A stretch of DNA of 64,000 nucleotides from Lysobacterales bacterium (GCA_020442635.1 JAGRJR010000001.1:1-64000), one strand, 5' to 3'. Counted from the stretch's first letter, positions 17,983 to 27,001 are shown. Notes: generated from the sequence alone by a model not told the origin. Made by a program: numbers and translations.

Positions 17983-18546
17983 TCAATCAATAGGGTGACC
18001 AGGTGGTTTACCATCTGGACAAAGCTTGAAAGCGCAGTTGTTATATGAGTCACGGCCAACATAGCTGCCATCAGCGCATTGTTTAACTTCTTGAGTACAC
18101 ATCACAGGTTCTTTACTGACTTTTTTGTCACATGGGAAAAACTCACAATTATTGGCTGAATCTCTGCCAACAGTGTTGCCATTTTCACAAACTTTGAGTT
18201 CTTTTGTACAGGCTTTCAATACAGAGTCATGACTGACCTCTGTTAATTTGTCCTCGGGACATGGGTCAAAAGCACATTGATTATCAGGGTTGGGATAAAC
18301 AAATGTACCATCTTTACATTGTTTCATTTCATTTTTGCATTCACCCGTTTTTAAGGGTGGTGGACAGGCAAAAAACTCACATTGGTTGTTGCCATCACGA
18401 CCTACGGTTTGACCATCTTCACAAACTTTGATGTCCTTGGTACAAGCAACTGGCTCGTTGTGTTCCTTTTCAACAACAGTTTCTGTGTTTTGGTTTTGGC
18501 ATGCCATAATCAAACAGGCCAGTAGTGCGACTAGTAATGATTTCAT
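17983..18546 (-). CDS. Lipoprotein with four Cys-rich repeats
   Basis: 187 residues with a lipobox-type signal (LLACLIMAC). The mature part is four tandem units of about 35-40 residues, each with four Cys in the pattern C(T)xxxKxCxDGxxVxRDxxNxCxFxxCP; three keep VGRD and one has VYPNPDN. The regular Cys spacing suggests two disulfides per unit, as in small extracellular inhibitor or binding modules, but I do not assign a family. The start overlaps the GNAT gene stop by four bases, and that gene is four bases from the Bax-inhibitor gene, so the three form an operon. A MITE adjoins the 3' end. Confidence 0.75.
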   Translation of the reverse strand: MKSLLVALLACLIMACQNQNTETVVEKEHNEPVACTKDIKVCEDGQTVGRDGNNQCEFFACPPPLKTGECKNEMKQCKDGTFVYPNPDNQCAFDPCPEDKLTEVSHDSVLKACTKELKVCENGNTVGRDSANNCEFFPCDKKVSKEPVMCTQEVKQCADGSYVGRDSYNNCAFKLCPDGKPPGHPID

Positions 18547-19025
18547 AACTTTTTTTCCCAGAACATGGCAGCGCCATTGTTTTCGTCCAGTTTATATTGA
18601 GTGAAGCCATATTTTTCATAAGCGGCTTGAGCAATGGAGTTACCTTCAAGTACTTCTAGGGTCATTTTGCAATAACCGCGTTCTTTGGCAATCTCTTCTA
18701 CATGGTTAAACATTTTACGGCTTATACCCATGCGACGATACTCACTGGCAACCACGACGTCATGAATATTGACCAGTGGTTTACAGGCAAATGTAGAAAA
18801 CCCTTCAAAACAATTGGTCAAACCTGCAGGTTGTCCATCAACATAAGCGATTAAACTAAAAGCATCTTTGCGTTTAGCTAATTCTGGCACCAGGTTTTGT
18901 GCAGCGAAATCGCTCAAGGCCACGCCACCACCCATCGGATCAGTGGCATAGCAATCCAATAGCTCTATCATGTGGTGAGCATGTTTTGGATTTTGGTAAT
19001 CAACTTGAACGATTTCAACAGACAT
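18543..19025 (-). CDS. GNAT family N-acetyltransferase
   Basis: 160 residues with the GNAT fold. The acetyl-CoA binding motif A is VVASEYRRMGISRKMFNHVEEIAKERG (the Q/RxxGxG/A type loop is RRMGIS), preceded by the strand LVNIHDV and followed by the motif B region YCKMTLEVLEGNSIAQAAYEKYGF. The acetyl acceptor cannot be predicted. Co-transcribed with the Bax-inhibitor membrane protein upstream and the Cys-rich lipoprotein downstream. Confidence 0.9.
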   Translation of the reverse strand: MSVEIVQVDYQNPKHAHHMIELLDCYATDPMGGGVALSDFAAQNLVPELAKRKDAFSLIAYVDGQPAGLTNCFEGFSTFACKPLVNIHDVVVASEYRRMGISRKMFNHVEEIAKERGYCKMTLEVLEGNSIAQAAYEKYGFTQYKLDENNGAAMFWEKKL

Positions 19026-19029
19026 TGGA

Positions 19030-19806
19030 TTAATCTTCCTGGAAACGTGCCAACAATCTTAATAACTCAATGTATAACCAAACCAAAGTTACCATCAAGC
19101 CAAAAGCACCGTACCATTCCATGTATTTTGGTGTGTTCTGTTCAGCTGCACGTTCGATAAAGTCAAAGTCTAAAACCAAACTCAATGACGCAATACCAAC
19201 GATAACCACGTTCAATCCGATGTTGAATAAGCTGTTGTTTCCCATTTCGAAGTAGCTTGGGGCCGCTCCAAAAAAGCTGGCAATAAAACTCACTAAATAG
19301 AAAACACCAATACCCAAAATGGCAAAGGTCATGACTTTCTTGAACGTGCCAGTCACTCTGATGATGCCTGTTCTGTAACAAAACAGCATGGCAAACATCA
19401 CGGCAACGGTCAGTCCCAGCGCTTGTACCACCAAACCTGGATAACGCATTTCGAATACAGCAGAAATAGCACCAACAAATAAACCTTCAAATGCCGCCAC
19501 AACTGGACCGCCAATGGGTGCTGTATGTGGTTTAAAAGAAACCACTAAACTGGCAATGAAAGCACCAATCATTCCAGCAATGGCCAGACCATAACCCAAA
19601 GAAGGGTTGGTTAAGATGGTGTTCCAGGAAAACGCACTGACCGCAATCACAATGGCCAATAAAATACCGGTTTTATTGACGGTGCCATTGACTGTCATGC
19701 GTTGTGTTTCGTCAACAATAAACTCATCAACAGGTCCCAGGCTCATGGATGCTTGTTCCATTTTTGCCATAGCTGGGTTTGATGTTTTCATGTTATTAAA
19801 GTTCAT
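19030..19806 (-). CDS. Bax inhibitor-1 / YccA family membrane protein
   Basis: 258 residues with about seven transmembrane helices after a cytoplasmic N-terminus of about 45 residues. The family features are visible: the segment MTVNGTVNKTGILLAIVIAVSAFSW, several Gly-rich helices (GYGLAIAGMIGAFIASLVVS), and the later LNVVIVGIASLSLVLDFDFIE with the paired Asp region. This is the COG4760-type branch rather than the YbhL/YccA branch. The family forms pH- or calcium-related membrane channels in some members; the bacterial role is not established. First gene of a three-gene operon. Confidence 0.88.
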   Translation of the reverse strand: MNFNNMKTSNPAMAKMEQASMSLGPVDEFIVDETQRMTVNGTVNKTGILLAIVIAVSAFSWNTILTNPSLGYGLAIAGMIGAFIASLVVSFKPHTAPIGGPVVAAFEGLFVGAISAVFEMRYPGLVVQALGLTVAVMFAMLFCYRTGIIRVTGTFKKVMTFAILGIGVFYLVSFIASFFGAAPSYFEMGNNSLFNIGLNVVIVGIASLSLVLDFDFIERAAEQNTPKYMEWYGAFGLMVTLVWLYIELLRLLARFQED

Positions 19807-20178
19807 GGGTAATACCTCTCCGTTAAATGTATTTAATAATTATAGCAATTATGCCTGATTATTCTCAAGTTGTATATCTGTTCCGGAGTTATCGTTTTAA
19901 AGGGTTATAGAGAAATTTATTTTCTGTTTTCTACTTGGAGCATGGGAACCAGTTTATCGAGTTTGGGACCGCCGCCGGCTCGCCGGCATCGCTTTTCATT
20001 AGACTTAAGCCGAGGATCTCCAGATTAATTTATATGGCTCATTTATTTATTTTGGGGTTTAACTGTTGAAGAAAGCCATAAATGGTTTGTGACATTTGTA
20101 AAGGAGGAGCAAACCACAAGTATTTTCGGAAATAGGCGAAAACGAACAATTACATGTAGTTAATGTTGATAATCGGAT
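19807..20178. repeat. Gene-free stretch with REP-like repeat, left of the SEFIR gene
   Basis: At 19936-19952 stands TGGAGCATGGGAACCAG, repeated exactly at 21189-21205 on the other side of the SEFIR gene. A short GC-rich hairpin (GCCGG-CTCG-CCGGC) lies at about 19975-19990, unlike the AT-rich surroundings. I find no gene here. Confidence 0.5.
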
Positions 20179-20922
20179 TTAATTAGTTAGGTTATTTTGA
20201 ATTGCATACATTTTACCTTTGTCAGTTAAAATGATATCTCCTCCACTATCTAATCTTATAAGTCCAGTTTCTTGAGCTTCGCTAATTATTAAGTCAAGAT
20301 AAATTCTAGAAATATTCATTTGATTTACAGCATCCTTATAATAAATCCATTTATCTGATGTACTTTCAAATTTATAAACCACAAATTTCATAAACTCTAG
20401 AATTGAATCTTTTGCTTTCTCTTCTTTCAATGGTGCTTTTCCATCTTCAAATGGGTTGTTCCCAATTTCAGGTTTTTTCAAAAGAGGGCTTTGATGAATT
20501 GTTCTAATTAACTCATCAAAATTATATTCAAAATCCGCATTTATTGAAAAATTAAGATAGAGTTTTGTTTTTAAGAACGTAGGGATATCAGCGGAACCAT
20601 TTTGTTTTATTATTGGAATTACTTTGTTTTTATCAATTTTCTCTAGCAGATTTGATGTAATAATCATTTTCTCATAACCTACACCTCCTTGTCCTTTATT
20701 AGCTTTTTCAACGTATGATTCAGTACAAACCATTATAATCCTGTCTGAATTCGCAAGATGAGTTTCCATAAAGTGAGGAAGGTCATCACCAGGTTGTAAT
20801 TCCCATTGGTCGAGAATCGCATCAACTCCATTGCTTCTTAATCTCGTTCCTAATTCGTTGACCCACTTTTTATGCTCTAATGAATCGTGGGAATAGGATA
20901 TAAATACTTTAGGTATATTCAT
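20179..20922 (-). CDS. SEFIR/TIR domain protein
   Basis: 247 residues. The N-terminal 150 residues are a SEFIR-type TIR-like domain: KVFISYSHDSLEHKKWVNELGTRL (box 1), DAILDQWELQPGDDLPHFME, and SDRIIMVCTESYVEKANKG..GVGYEKMI. Such domains in bacteria often act as NADases or signalling modules in anti-phage defence. The last 80 residues look like a winged-helix DNA- or protein-binding domain (YLDLIISEAQETGLIRLDSGGDIILTDKG). The gene stands alone with its own promoter and is flanked by the 17-bp direct repeat at 19936 and 21189. No adjoining partner gene is visible. Lower GC than its neighbours suggests transfer. Confidence 0.82.
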   Translation of the reverse strand: MNIPKVFISYSHDSLEHKKWVNELGTRLRSNGVDAILDQWELQPGDDLPHFMETHLANSDRIIMVCTESYVEKANKGQGGVGYEKMIITSNLLEKIDKNKVIPIIKQNGSADIPTFLKTKLYLNFSINADFEYNFDELIRTIHQSPLLKKPEIGNNPFEDGKAPLKEEKAKDSILEFMKFVVYKFESTSDKWIYYKDAVNQMNISRIYLDLIISEAQETGLIRLDSGGDIILTDKGKMYAIQNNLTN

Positions 20923-20948
20923 AACATTTTAGTTTTTATATAAAAACC

Positions 20949-20977
20949 ATTATACACAATTGAATATGCAGTGTTGA
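20949..20977 (-). promoter_or_regulatory. Promoter of the SEFIR gene
   Basis: On the minus strand TCAACA (-35, 4 of 6), a 17-bp spacer and a perfect TATAAT (-10) lie about 27 bases before the ATG at 20922. Confidence 0.55.
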
Positions 20978-21280
20978 GGTAGATTATTTGGAATTATGAG
21001 CAACTGTCAGAAGATTTTTCGATTACACGGCCTGCGGTATTGTGAAAGCACTTCTTCATCTCATAAAACCGCACTTACACAAATAGCAGGCCTTCGCTGC
21101 ACTCAGGATGAGATGTTGTTTTTGCTTTGGTGGTGGATGGGCAAGTTTTGTATTGTATGCGCATTGATGAGCCTATGGATTCCCACGCTGGAGCATGGGA
21201 ACCAGATTTTTTTTACCACTTTTGTAACTGTTTATCTGTTACTGCGTTTATATAACAAATGCTGAATTAATTTCACTGAA
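20978..21280. repeat. Repeat-bearing intergenic stretch right of the SEFIR gene
   Basis: Contains the second exact copy of TGGAGCATGGGAACCAG (21189-21205), here preceded by TTCCCACGC so that TTCCCA / TGGGAA form a REP-like hairpin. Two further inverted pairs interleave (GGCCTGC / GCAGGCC and CATCTCAT / ATGAGATG). An 89-codon open frame at 20996-21265 is judged spurious (see rejected items). Confidence 0.5.
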
Positions 21281-22378
21281 TTAACTTCTCTGACTCATGT
21301 ATTTTTTGGCTTGGGTCATGATATTAACGAAAGCAGTTTGGTTGTCCTGATGCACCATTTGAATGATTCTTTGTACAGCATCTGACAAAGCGTTCAGGGT
21401 GGTGGGGCTGTAGTGATTGAGTTTTTGTATTTCGTAGTACAGGTGCGGATTCTCACTTGAAACATTACTGGCGATGCCTAGCTGGGCATCAAAAGTGGTA
21501 CTGGATAATTTGGCCAATGCGTTGGCTGCTTCGCCGGATTCAGACAACACCGTCATAAAGGCGATGTTAACCACATGTGACAAACCAAGCACGTAAGCAA
21601 TGAGGCGGTCATGATCTTCAAATTTCATGTCAATCCGTTCTGCCATGGTCGGTTGAAACAGTTGTTTGACCTGATTGACCGCTTCTTCATTGCCCATGTC
21701 GATAAAAATGACATGTTTACCTGACATCAACTGAATGTCAGGACCAAACATAGGATGTATTGAAACCACGCGACATCCAGTGTCTGCCAATTGTCGCAGG
21801 GGCAAGCGCAATGGACTTTTAATCGAACTGATATCCAATACAATGCCTGTTGGATTTAAGTGGCACAATTGCTGAATGATTTCGGCACTTTTCTGAATGG
21901 GGGTGGCTATGATGATGTAATCATGATTCAATTCAATGGTATTAATGTCGGCAATAAAGTTATGCTGATCATTCAACGGCTCAATGTCGTTGATGTAGAC
22001 ATCAAAGTTTTGTGAGGATAAGAACTGCGCGAACCACTGGCCCATCTTACCGTTACCACCGATGATTAAGGCAGATTTATTCGAGCCATAGTTGGATTCT
22101 TTGACTTTTTGGATCTCTTGTTTGCTCAGTGAGGTTTCAATGACCAGCTCAAATATCTTCTGTGCAATTTCGGGGTCCAAACCTTGATTAACCGCATGAT
22201 TCCTGACTTTATCAATGACTTGTTTTTCCCTTTGATAGTCTCTGGTGGGCGAATTTGTGGTCAACTTCACATTTCCGATTTGTTCAACATTAAACTGTCG
22301 TTCAGCAATTAAGGTTATAATTTGCGCATCAATTTCGTCCAGTTTGCTGCGTAAATGGTTAAGTTTTTTTGTATCCAT
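21281..22378 (-). CDS. tyrA: T-protein: chorismate mutase / prephenate dehydrogenase
   Basis: Bifunctional tyrosine-biosynthesis enzyme, 365 residues. The AroQ chorismate mutase part is residues 1-90 (LRSKLDEIDAQIITLIAERQFNVEQIG, DYQREKQVIDKVR). The NAD-binding prephenate dehydrogenase part starts at about residue 104 (ALIIGGNGKMGQWFAQFL) and includes IVLDISSIKSPL and SIHPMFGPDI with the conserved His. Converts chorismate to prephenate and then to 4-hydroxyphenylpyruvate; the family is usually inhibited by tyrosine. Length and order match enterobacterial TyrA. Monocistronic and divergent from the CsgG-like gene. Confidence 0.95.
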   Translation of the reverse strand: MDTKKLNHLRSKLDEIDAQIITLIAERQFNVEQIGNVKLTTNSPTRDYQREKQVIDKVRNHAVNQGLDPEIAQKIFELVIETSLSKQEIQKVKESNYGSNKSALIIGGNGKMGQWFAQFLSSQNFDVYINDIEPLNDQHNFIADINTIELNHDYIIIATPIQKSAEIIQQLCHLNPTGIVLDISSIKSPLRLPLRQLADTGCRVVSIHPMFGPDIQLMSGKHVIFIDMGNEEAVNQVKQLFQPTMAERIDMKFEDHDRLIAYVLGLSHVVNIAFMTVLSESGEAANALAKLSSTTFDAQLGIASNVSSENPHLYYEIQKLNHYSPTTLNALSDAVQRIIQMVHQDNQTAFVNIMTQAKKYMSQRS

Positions 22379-22457
22379 GTTGAATGTCAGTAAAAATAGG
22401 AGTAGATTGTTACAGTATATGAATCATTAATCAATTATTTTATATGGGAGAGAATAA

Positions 22458-23159
22458 ATGAAAAAATTACTTTTGTTACTAGCAACATTGATGGTTGGTG
22501 GAAATGCGTTAGCTAAAGACCGTCCTGTTGTTGCAGTCTTGGATTTCACCAATGAAACGCAAGCCCATTGGTGGCAAACTGATGTCGGTCGAGAGTTAGG
22601 TGGCATGTTGGCCAATGAACTGGTTTCAACCGGTGCATTCAAAGTGGTAGAAAGACAAAAACTAGATAGCGTTTTGGGTGAACAGGATTTGGGTGCTTCT
22701 GGTCGAGTTTCTAAATCAACAGCTGCTAAAATGGGTCAGGTAACTGGTGCACAATATTTGATTTCAGGTAAAGTGGCTGCTTATGAAGAAAACACCAAAG
22801 GCACTGGTGGTGGCGTGAGCTTTAAAGGCATTTCTTTGGGTGGTAAAAGCCAAAAAGCTTATTTAGCCATTGATTTGCGTGTAATTAATGCCACCACAGG
22901 TGAAGTTGAATATGTCAGAACCATTGAAGGTGAAGCCAAAGGTGGTGGTATGAGCGTTGGCCTGAGTAGAGGTGGTTTTGGTGGTTCTTTGGGTGGTCAC
23001 AAAAAGACTCCAGCTGGTAAAGCCATTCGTGCGGCTTTGATTGAAGCCACTGATTATCTGGCATGTGTGATGTATGATCAGGATTCTTGTGTTAAGGAAT
23101 ACCGCGAAAAAGAGAGAAGTCGCCGTGACAAATCTAAATCAGCTTTGTCACTGGATTAA
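22458..23159 (+). CDS. CsgG-family lipoprotein-like exported protein
   Basis: 233 residues with an N-terminal signal peptide (MKKLLLLLATLMVGGNALA). The body follows the CsgG pattern: RPVVAVLDFTNETQ, GRELGGMLANELVSTGAFKVVERQKLDSVLGEQ, MGQVTGAQYLISGKV and the strand AYLAIDLRVINATTGEVEYVRTIEGEA. Unlike true CsgG it has no lipobox, and no curli genes are near, so a curli export role is not supported. It may be an outer-membrane-associated periplasmic assembly protein. The C-terminus is strongly basic and charged (YREKERSRRDKSK). A strong terminator follows. Confidence 0.85.
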   Translation: MKKLLLLLATLMVGGNALAKDRPVVAVLDFTNETQAHWWQTDVGRELGGMLANELVSTGAFKVVERQKLDSVLGEQDLGASGRVSKSTAAKMGQVTGAQYLISGKVAAYEENTKGTGGGVSFKGISLGGKSQKAYLAIDLRVINATTGEVEYVRTIEGEAKGGGMSVGLSRGGFGGSLGGHKKTPAGKAIRAALIEATDYLACVMYDQDSCVKEYREKERSRRDKSKSALSLD

Positions 23160-23173
23160 TACTGATAATAAAA

Positions 23174-23206
23174 GAAAAAAAGACCGATTGATTCGGTCTT
23201 TTTTTT
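23174..23206. terminator. Bidirectional terminator
   Basis: Stem AAAGACCGA / TCGGTCTTT with a 5-nt loop, A-rich before and T8 after. It ends the CsgG-like gene on the plus strand and can also serve the response-regulator operon on the minus strand. Confidence 0.88.
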
Positions 23207-23229
23207 ACCCCGAAGAAAGGGCTGTGCTT

Positions 23230-23910
23230 TTATTTTTCGTAGCGATAGCCTTCACCGTGTATGGTCTTGATAATTTGTGGTTCTTGCGGATTTAACTCGA
23301 TGCGTTTTCGCAATTGAAAGATGTGTTGGTCGATGGCTCTTGAATTAAACAGATAGTCATGTCCCCAGGCAAAATCCGATATCATGTTGCGATTGATGAC
23401 TTGTCCCTGATGTTGATGAAACAACTGTAGTATTTTGATGTCTCTTGAAGACAGTTCAATCACTTCTTTGTGACGAAATGCCCGCTGCGCTGCTACATCT
23501 ATGGTTAAATCTGACAAGCTGAACTGTGAATCATTGGCTTTTGATTTTGCTTGACCTCTGCGCATGATGGCATGAATGCGTGCAATCACTTCACGTGCAC
23601 CAAAGGGTTTTGAAATAAAATCATCGGCCCCTAATTCCAAACCTACCACTTTATCAATTTCGGCGTTTTTGGCACTGAGCATGATGATGGCCGTTTCGGT
23701 GTCTTGCTTGCGAATGGCTTTACACAGTTCATAGCCGTCCATAACGGGCATCATGATGTCAATAATAAGTAAATCAAACTGGCCTTGTTGGTAGTAATCT
23801 AAACCTGACTTTCCATCATGGGCAATGGTGCTTTGGTAACCTTCCAGTTCCATCAATTGAGCTAAACCATCAGCGATGTTAATATCATCTTCTACAATCA
23901 GAATTTTCAT
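23230..23910 (-). CDS. OmpR-family response regulator
   Basis: 226 residues. Receiver domain at 1-120 with the acidic pair (VEDD), phosphoacceptor Asp51 in LLIIDIMMPVMDGY, and the Lys in DDFISKPFGARE. OmpR/PhoB winged helix at about 130-226 (ELSSRDIKILQLFHQHQGQVINR, RAIDQHIFQLRKRIE, IKTIHGEGYRYE). Start at ATG 23910 follows GGAGG and shares its A with the kinase stop (TGATG), so translation is coupled. Acts with the adjacent kinase; the regulated genes are unknown, with the VWA gene upstream in the same operon a possible functional partner. Confidence 0.93.
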   Translation of the reverse strand: MKILIVEDDINIADGLAQLMELEGYQSTIAHDGKSGLDYYQQGQFDLLIIDIMMPVMDGYELCKAIRKQDTETAIIMLSAKNAEIDKVVGLELGADDFISKPFGAREVIARIHAIMRRGQAKSKANDSQFSLSDLTIDVAAQRAFRHKEVIELSSRDIKILQLFHQHQGQVINRNMISDFAWGHDYLFNSRAIDQHIFQLRKRIELNPQEPQIIKTIHGEGYRYEK

Positions 23911-25400
23911 CAAGAATCCTCCATAAGGGTCAACTCAAAACAAGCGCCAGTTTCACAGGGTATCAGCTGCAAATCACCACCATGTAAGCGTGCCAATTCT
24001 CTGGCTAGTCCCAGCCCCAGTCCAGAGCCTGAAGCATGGGTTAAATCACTTTTGATGCGATAAAAGGGCCGGAAAATTTTTTCATGGAACTTGCGTTGTA
24101 TGCCTTCACCCTGGTCCTGTACAACGACTGTAATCAAGTCGGCGTTTTGTTTTGTCGATAGGGTTATTTGTCGACTCTCGGCCGCATATTTTTCAATGTT
24201 GGATAACAGATTGGCCATGATTTGTTTGAAAATGTCATGATCAATGTTGACATCTGAGTTGATGGCATTATTAACAATAACTGCAATGTCCAGTTGTTCA
24301 AACTTGGGTTTAAAAGGTTCGATGGACTCTTCCAAAAGTTGTGAAAAGGGTATGGGTGAACAGTGGATCGATAAAGTGCTGTTGTCCACTGAATTAAAAT
24401 TCAAGACATTGTTGATCAAGCGCGTCAGTCGTTCACTTTCCTGTTGTATGATGTTCAATGATTGCATGCTTTTGGCGGGAATTTCTGTGCTGTTTAAGGT
24501 TCTTGCTAACAGATCGCCATGCAAGCGAATGTTGGTGAGTGGCGTTTTCAGTTCATGTGAAACCTGGTTAACAAAACTCAACCTTTGCTGGGCTTCTTGA
24601 TGTTCACGACGTTTGATGCTGAACAGGATATAAGTGATGATTGAAACCAAAATCAATAAGCCGATGATGATCAATTGAAACAATCCTTTTGACAGAGTCG
24701 AAAGTGATTGGGTATTGGAGTAATAACGCAAACTCCAACCGGTAAAAGGTGAGCTCAAATGTTTTTGAATGTTGATGTCAGCTTTAGCTGTGAGTTCTTT
24801 ACCCCATTGGTAAAAGGTTCGCCCCTGATTGTCATTGATGACCAGATAACCGGGTTTGGCGATATTGGGTTGTTGTGAAAGCCAATGGATAAAATCGCCC
24901 ATAAACATGGCGTTGTTTAATTCTATGAAAAGTTTTTGACTGTCATTCATTGTCCAAAAAATGTATTTTTCAGTTTGTTGCTGGTACCAGATAAACCAAC
25001 CGGATTTTGGCTGGTTGTTGGTATTTGACTCATCATGTATCGCAATATTGTTTAACCATTGATAGCTGTTTTGCTGTTGTAATGGATTAACCTGTGATGG
25101 AAATACGATTTGATCGACAAGATTCAACAACAGGATGTCATGAATCATGGGGTCAGAATTTAAGCGAGCTTGTAGCGCATTGAGGTCTTTATTGAGTAAT
25201 TGGTTGAAATGTTCTTGTTGCTGAATGATGTATTCATTGATGTTGTTTTGCATCAATAACAAGGCTTGTTCTGATCGATCAATTTGGCTTGCCTTGATTT
25301 GTCGATCTTGTTGGCTGGCAAGTTTTAAGCCCAGCCAGCCAACAAGACCAATAGTCAGTCCAAACAATAGTAACAATAACAAGTTACTTTTGTTGTTCAT
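23910..25400 (-). CDS. Sensor histidine kinase
   Basis: 496 residues. Transmembrane helices at about 6-25 and 237-260 enclose a periplasmic sensor region of about 210 residues with no recognised fold. Cytoplasmic part: HisKA motif VSHELKTPLTNIRLHGDLL with the phosphorylated His, then HATPase_c with the N box (ANLLSNIEKYA), G1 (DQGEGI), F box (IFRPFYR) and G2 (GSGLGLGLARELA). Partner of the response regulator that follows with a one-base overlap. The 39-base gap to the VWA gene upstream suggests one operon. Confidence 0.92.
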   Translation of the reverse strand: MNNKSNLLLLLLFGLTIGLVGWLGLKLASQQDRQIKASQIDRSEQALLLMQNNINEYIIQQQEHFNQLLNKDLNALQARLNSDPMIHDILLLNLVDQIVFPSQVNPLQQQNSYQWLNNIAIHDESNTNNQPKSGWFIWYQQQTEKYIFWTMNDSQKLFIELNNAMFMGDFIHWLSQQPNIAKPGYLVINDNQGRTFYQWGKELTAKADINIQKHLSSPFTGWSLRYYSNTQSLSTLSKGLFQLIIIGLLILVSIITYILFSIKRREHQEAQQRLSFVNQVSHELKTPLTNIRLHGDLLARTLNSTEIPAKSMQSLNIIQQESERLTRLINNVLNFNSVDNSTLSIHCSPIPFSQLLEESIEPFKPKFEQLDIAVIVNNAINSDVNIDHDIFKQIMANLLSNIEKYAAESRQITLSTKQNADLITVVVQDQGEGIQRKFHEKIFRPFYRIKSDLTHASGSGLGLGLARELARLHGGDLQLIPCETGACFELTLMEDS

Positions 25401-25439
25401 GGTGTGAACAATTCCTTTTGGTATAAGTTGTTCTGGCGA

Positions 25440-26840
25440 TTATTTGTTGTCACTATCATCATCTTGTTCTGACTGTTGGTTATCAATTTTATATTGTTTT
25501 TGTCTCACTTGTTTTCTTGCTTTGTTCCAATCGGCTTTATCCAAGCTGTCTAATAACTGCTCTTCTTGTTCAATTTGTTCCTGAATTCTTTGTGGTGCAG
25601 CAGAACCAGATAGCTTTTGAGATAAATTGCTGATATTTTGACTTTGTAATTTCTTGGCGCCTTCTAAATCACCTTCATCTCTGAGTCTGACCACTTGTTT
25701 GGAAACTTCATTGGCTTCAAAAGTGGTTACATTATCATAAATCATACTGTTTTTATCTTTTTCAACCTGTTGATCTTGATTGGTGTAAGTGACAGCCACT
25801 GAATCATTGAACGATAACTGTTGTTTTAAAGCAGCATCATTGTAAGCAATGGTCACATCAGCGACATCCATTTGGGCGCCATTGGTGCCGGGAGGTAACA
25901 ACAGTTCCAGTGTTAAGTGTCTTTTCTGGTTACCATAAATTTGATTGAAATTGGTTTTGATGTTTTGTCCAGTGAAGTGTTCATCACGGCCTAAAATGCG
26001 TATGGGTTTAACGCCGTCACGACAATTGATATTGATCTGTATATTTTGTGCCACTACTGAGAAAATATCACCCAATTCGGAATTAAACACATCAGCCAGT
26101 TTGTCGGCATTTTCTACAAAATAGTGATTACCATCGCTGTGACCGGCCAATTGAGTCATTAAATCCTCGTTGTAGCCCAATCCCAAACCAATGGTTGAAA
26201 CACTGATGCGCTGTTTACTCAAAGCCCGTCCCAGTTCTGCCAACTCATGAGGCTTGCTGGGACCAACATTGGCCATACCATCAGAGAGCAAAATAACCCG
26301 GTTGACTTTGTTTTGATCTAAATATTTTCTGATTTCAAAACTACCTTGAGTGACACCAGCAAACAGTGCTGTTGAACCGTTGGCATCAATGCTTCGAATG
26401 GTATTTAAAAATTGTTGTGGATGTTGCATGGTGGCGGCTGGCCAAATTACTCGGGCTTCATCATCATAGACCACCAATGAAGCGACATCATTTGGAGTCA
26501 GTTTTGAAACAGCCATTTCAAGAGCCTGTTTGGCCTGAATCATTTTTTGTCCTGACATGGAACCAGATTTATCGAGTACAAAAGCAATGTTGGTTTTGGG
26601 GCGCTGTTTCTTGAGTTGGCTGGGTAGTCCAGTGATGTCGATATTTAAATAAGCTTTTTGTTGGGTGCCTGCCAACACGCTGAGGTTGGAAAGTGCCACA
26701 TCAAATTGTAGTGCTTTGGATTGGTGTTGAGGTTGATTGGGTATCACAGATGCCTGTGTGTTTGAGGCACCGGCGATTGCCGTTGTGACCGCTAGGGTAG
26801 ATAACATTAAGCGTTTGATTGAATTCATAGTTTTAACCAT
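25440..26840 (-). CDS. Exported VWA-domain protein
   Basis: 466 residues with an N-terminal signal sequence (LMLSTLAVTTAIAGASNTQA). A von Willebrand factor A domain lies at about 80-260, with a complete MIDAS: DKSGSMSGQK, the Thr in NGSTALFAG and the Asp in LLSDGMANVG. A beta-rich region follows, then a C-terminal coiled coil rich in Gln, Glu and Lys that ends in an acidic tail (EQDDDSDNK). Probably a periplasmic or secreted metal-dependent binding protein. An alternative start is ATG 26828. First gene before the sensor kinase and response regulator, so it may report to or be controlled by them. Confidence 0.86.
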   Translation of the reverse strand: MVKTMNSIKRLMLSTLAVTTAIAGASNTQASVIPNQPQHQSKALQFDVALSNLSVLAGTQQKAYLNIDITGLPSQLKKQRPKTNIAFVLDKSGSMSGQKMIQAKQALEMAVSKLTPNDVASLVVYDDEARVIWPAATMQHPQQFLNTIRSIDANGSTALFAGVTQGSFEIRKYLDQNKVNRVILLSDGMANVGPSKPHELAELGRALSKQRISVSTIGLGLGYNEDLMTQLAGHSDGNHYFVENADKLADVFNSELGDIFSVVAQNIQININCRDGVKPIRILGRDEHFTGQNIKTNFNQIYGNQKRHLTLELLLPPGTNGAQMDVADVTIAYNDAALKQQLSFNDSVAVTYTNQDQQVEKDKNSMIYDNVTTFEANEVSKQVVRLRDEGDLEGAKKLQSQNISNLSQKLSGSAAPQRIQEQIEQEEQLLDSLDKADWNKARKQVRQKQYKIDNQQSEQDDDSDNK

Positions 26841-26970
26841 TTTCTTGAAAGAGTGCCCAGAATACTATTTTACACGGAATCAGTGGTTATCAGCTTGTAA
26901 GACATTTGTTAGTAGTTTGTTAGATGATTAAAGGGTAGTTATATTTTTATTGTATGCGTCAGTAAAGTCC

Positions 26971-27001
26971 AAAAAAAAGGCCGAATCAATCGGCCTTTTT
27001 T
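26971..27001 (-). terminator. Terminator of the fasciclin gene
   Basis: Stem AAAAGGCCGA / TCGGCCTTTT with a 5-nt loop; T-run on the minus strand, 20 bases after the fasciclin stop. Confidence 0.85.

Noticed and set aside
20996..21265. 89-codon open frame right of the SEFIR gene
   Set aside because: It is built over interleaved inverted repeats and the REP-like 17-bp repeat, has unusual composition (LLWWWMGK) and lacks a ribosome-binding site; it reads as repeat DNA, not a gene.
22458..23159. Curli export gene csgG
   Set aside because: The CsgG fold is clear, but there is no lipobox and no curli gene nearby, so the name csgG is not used.
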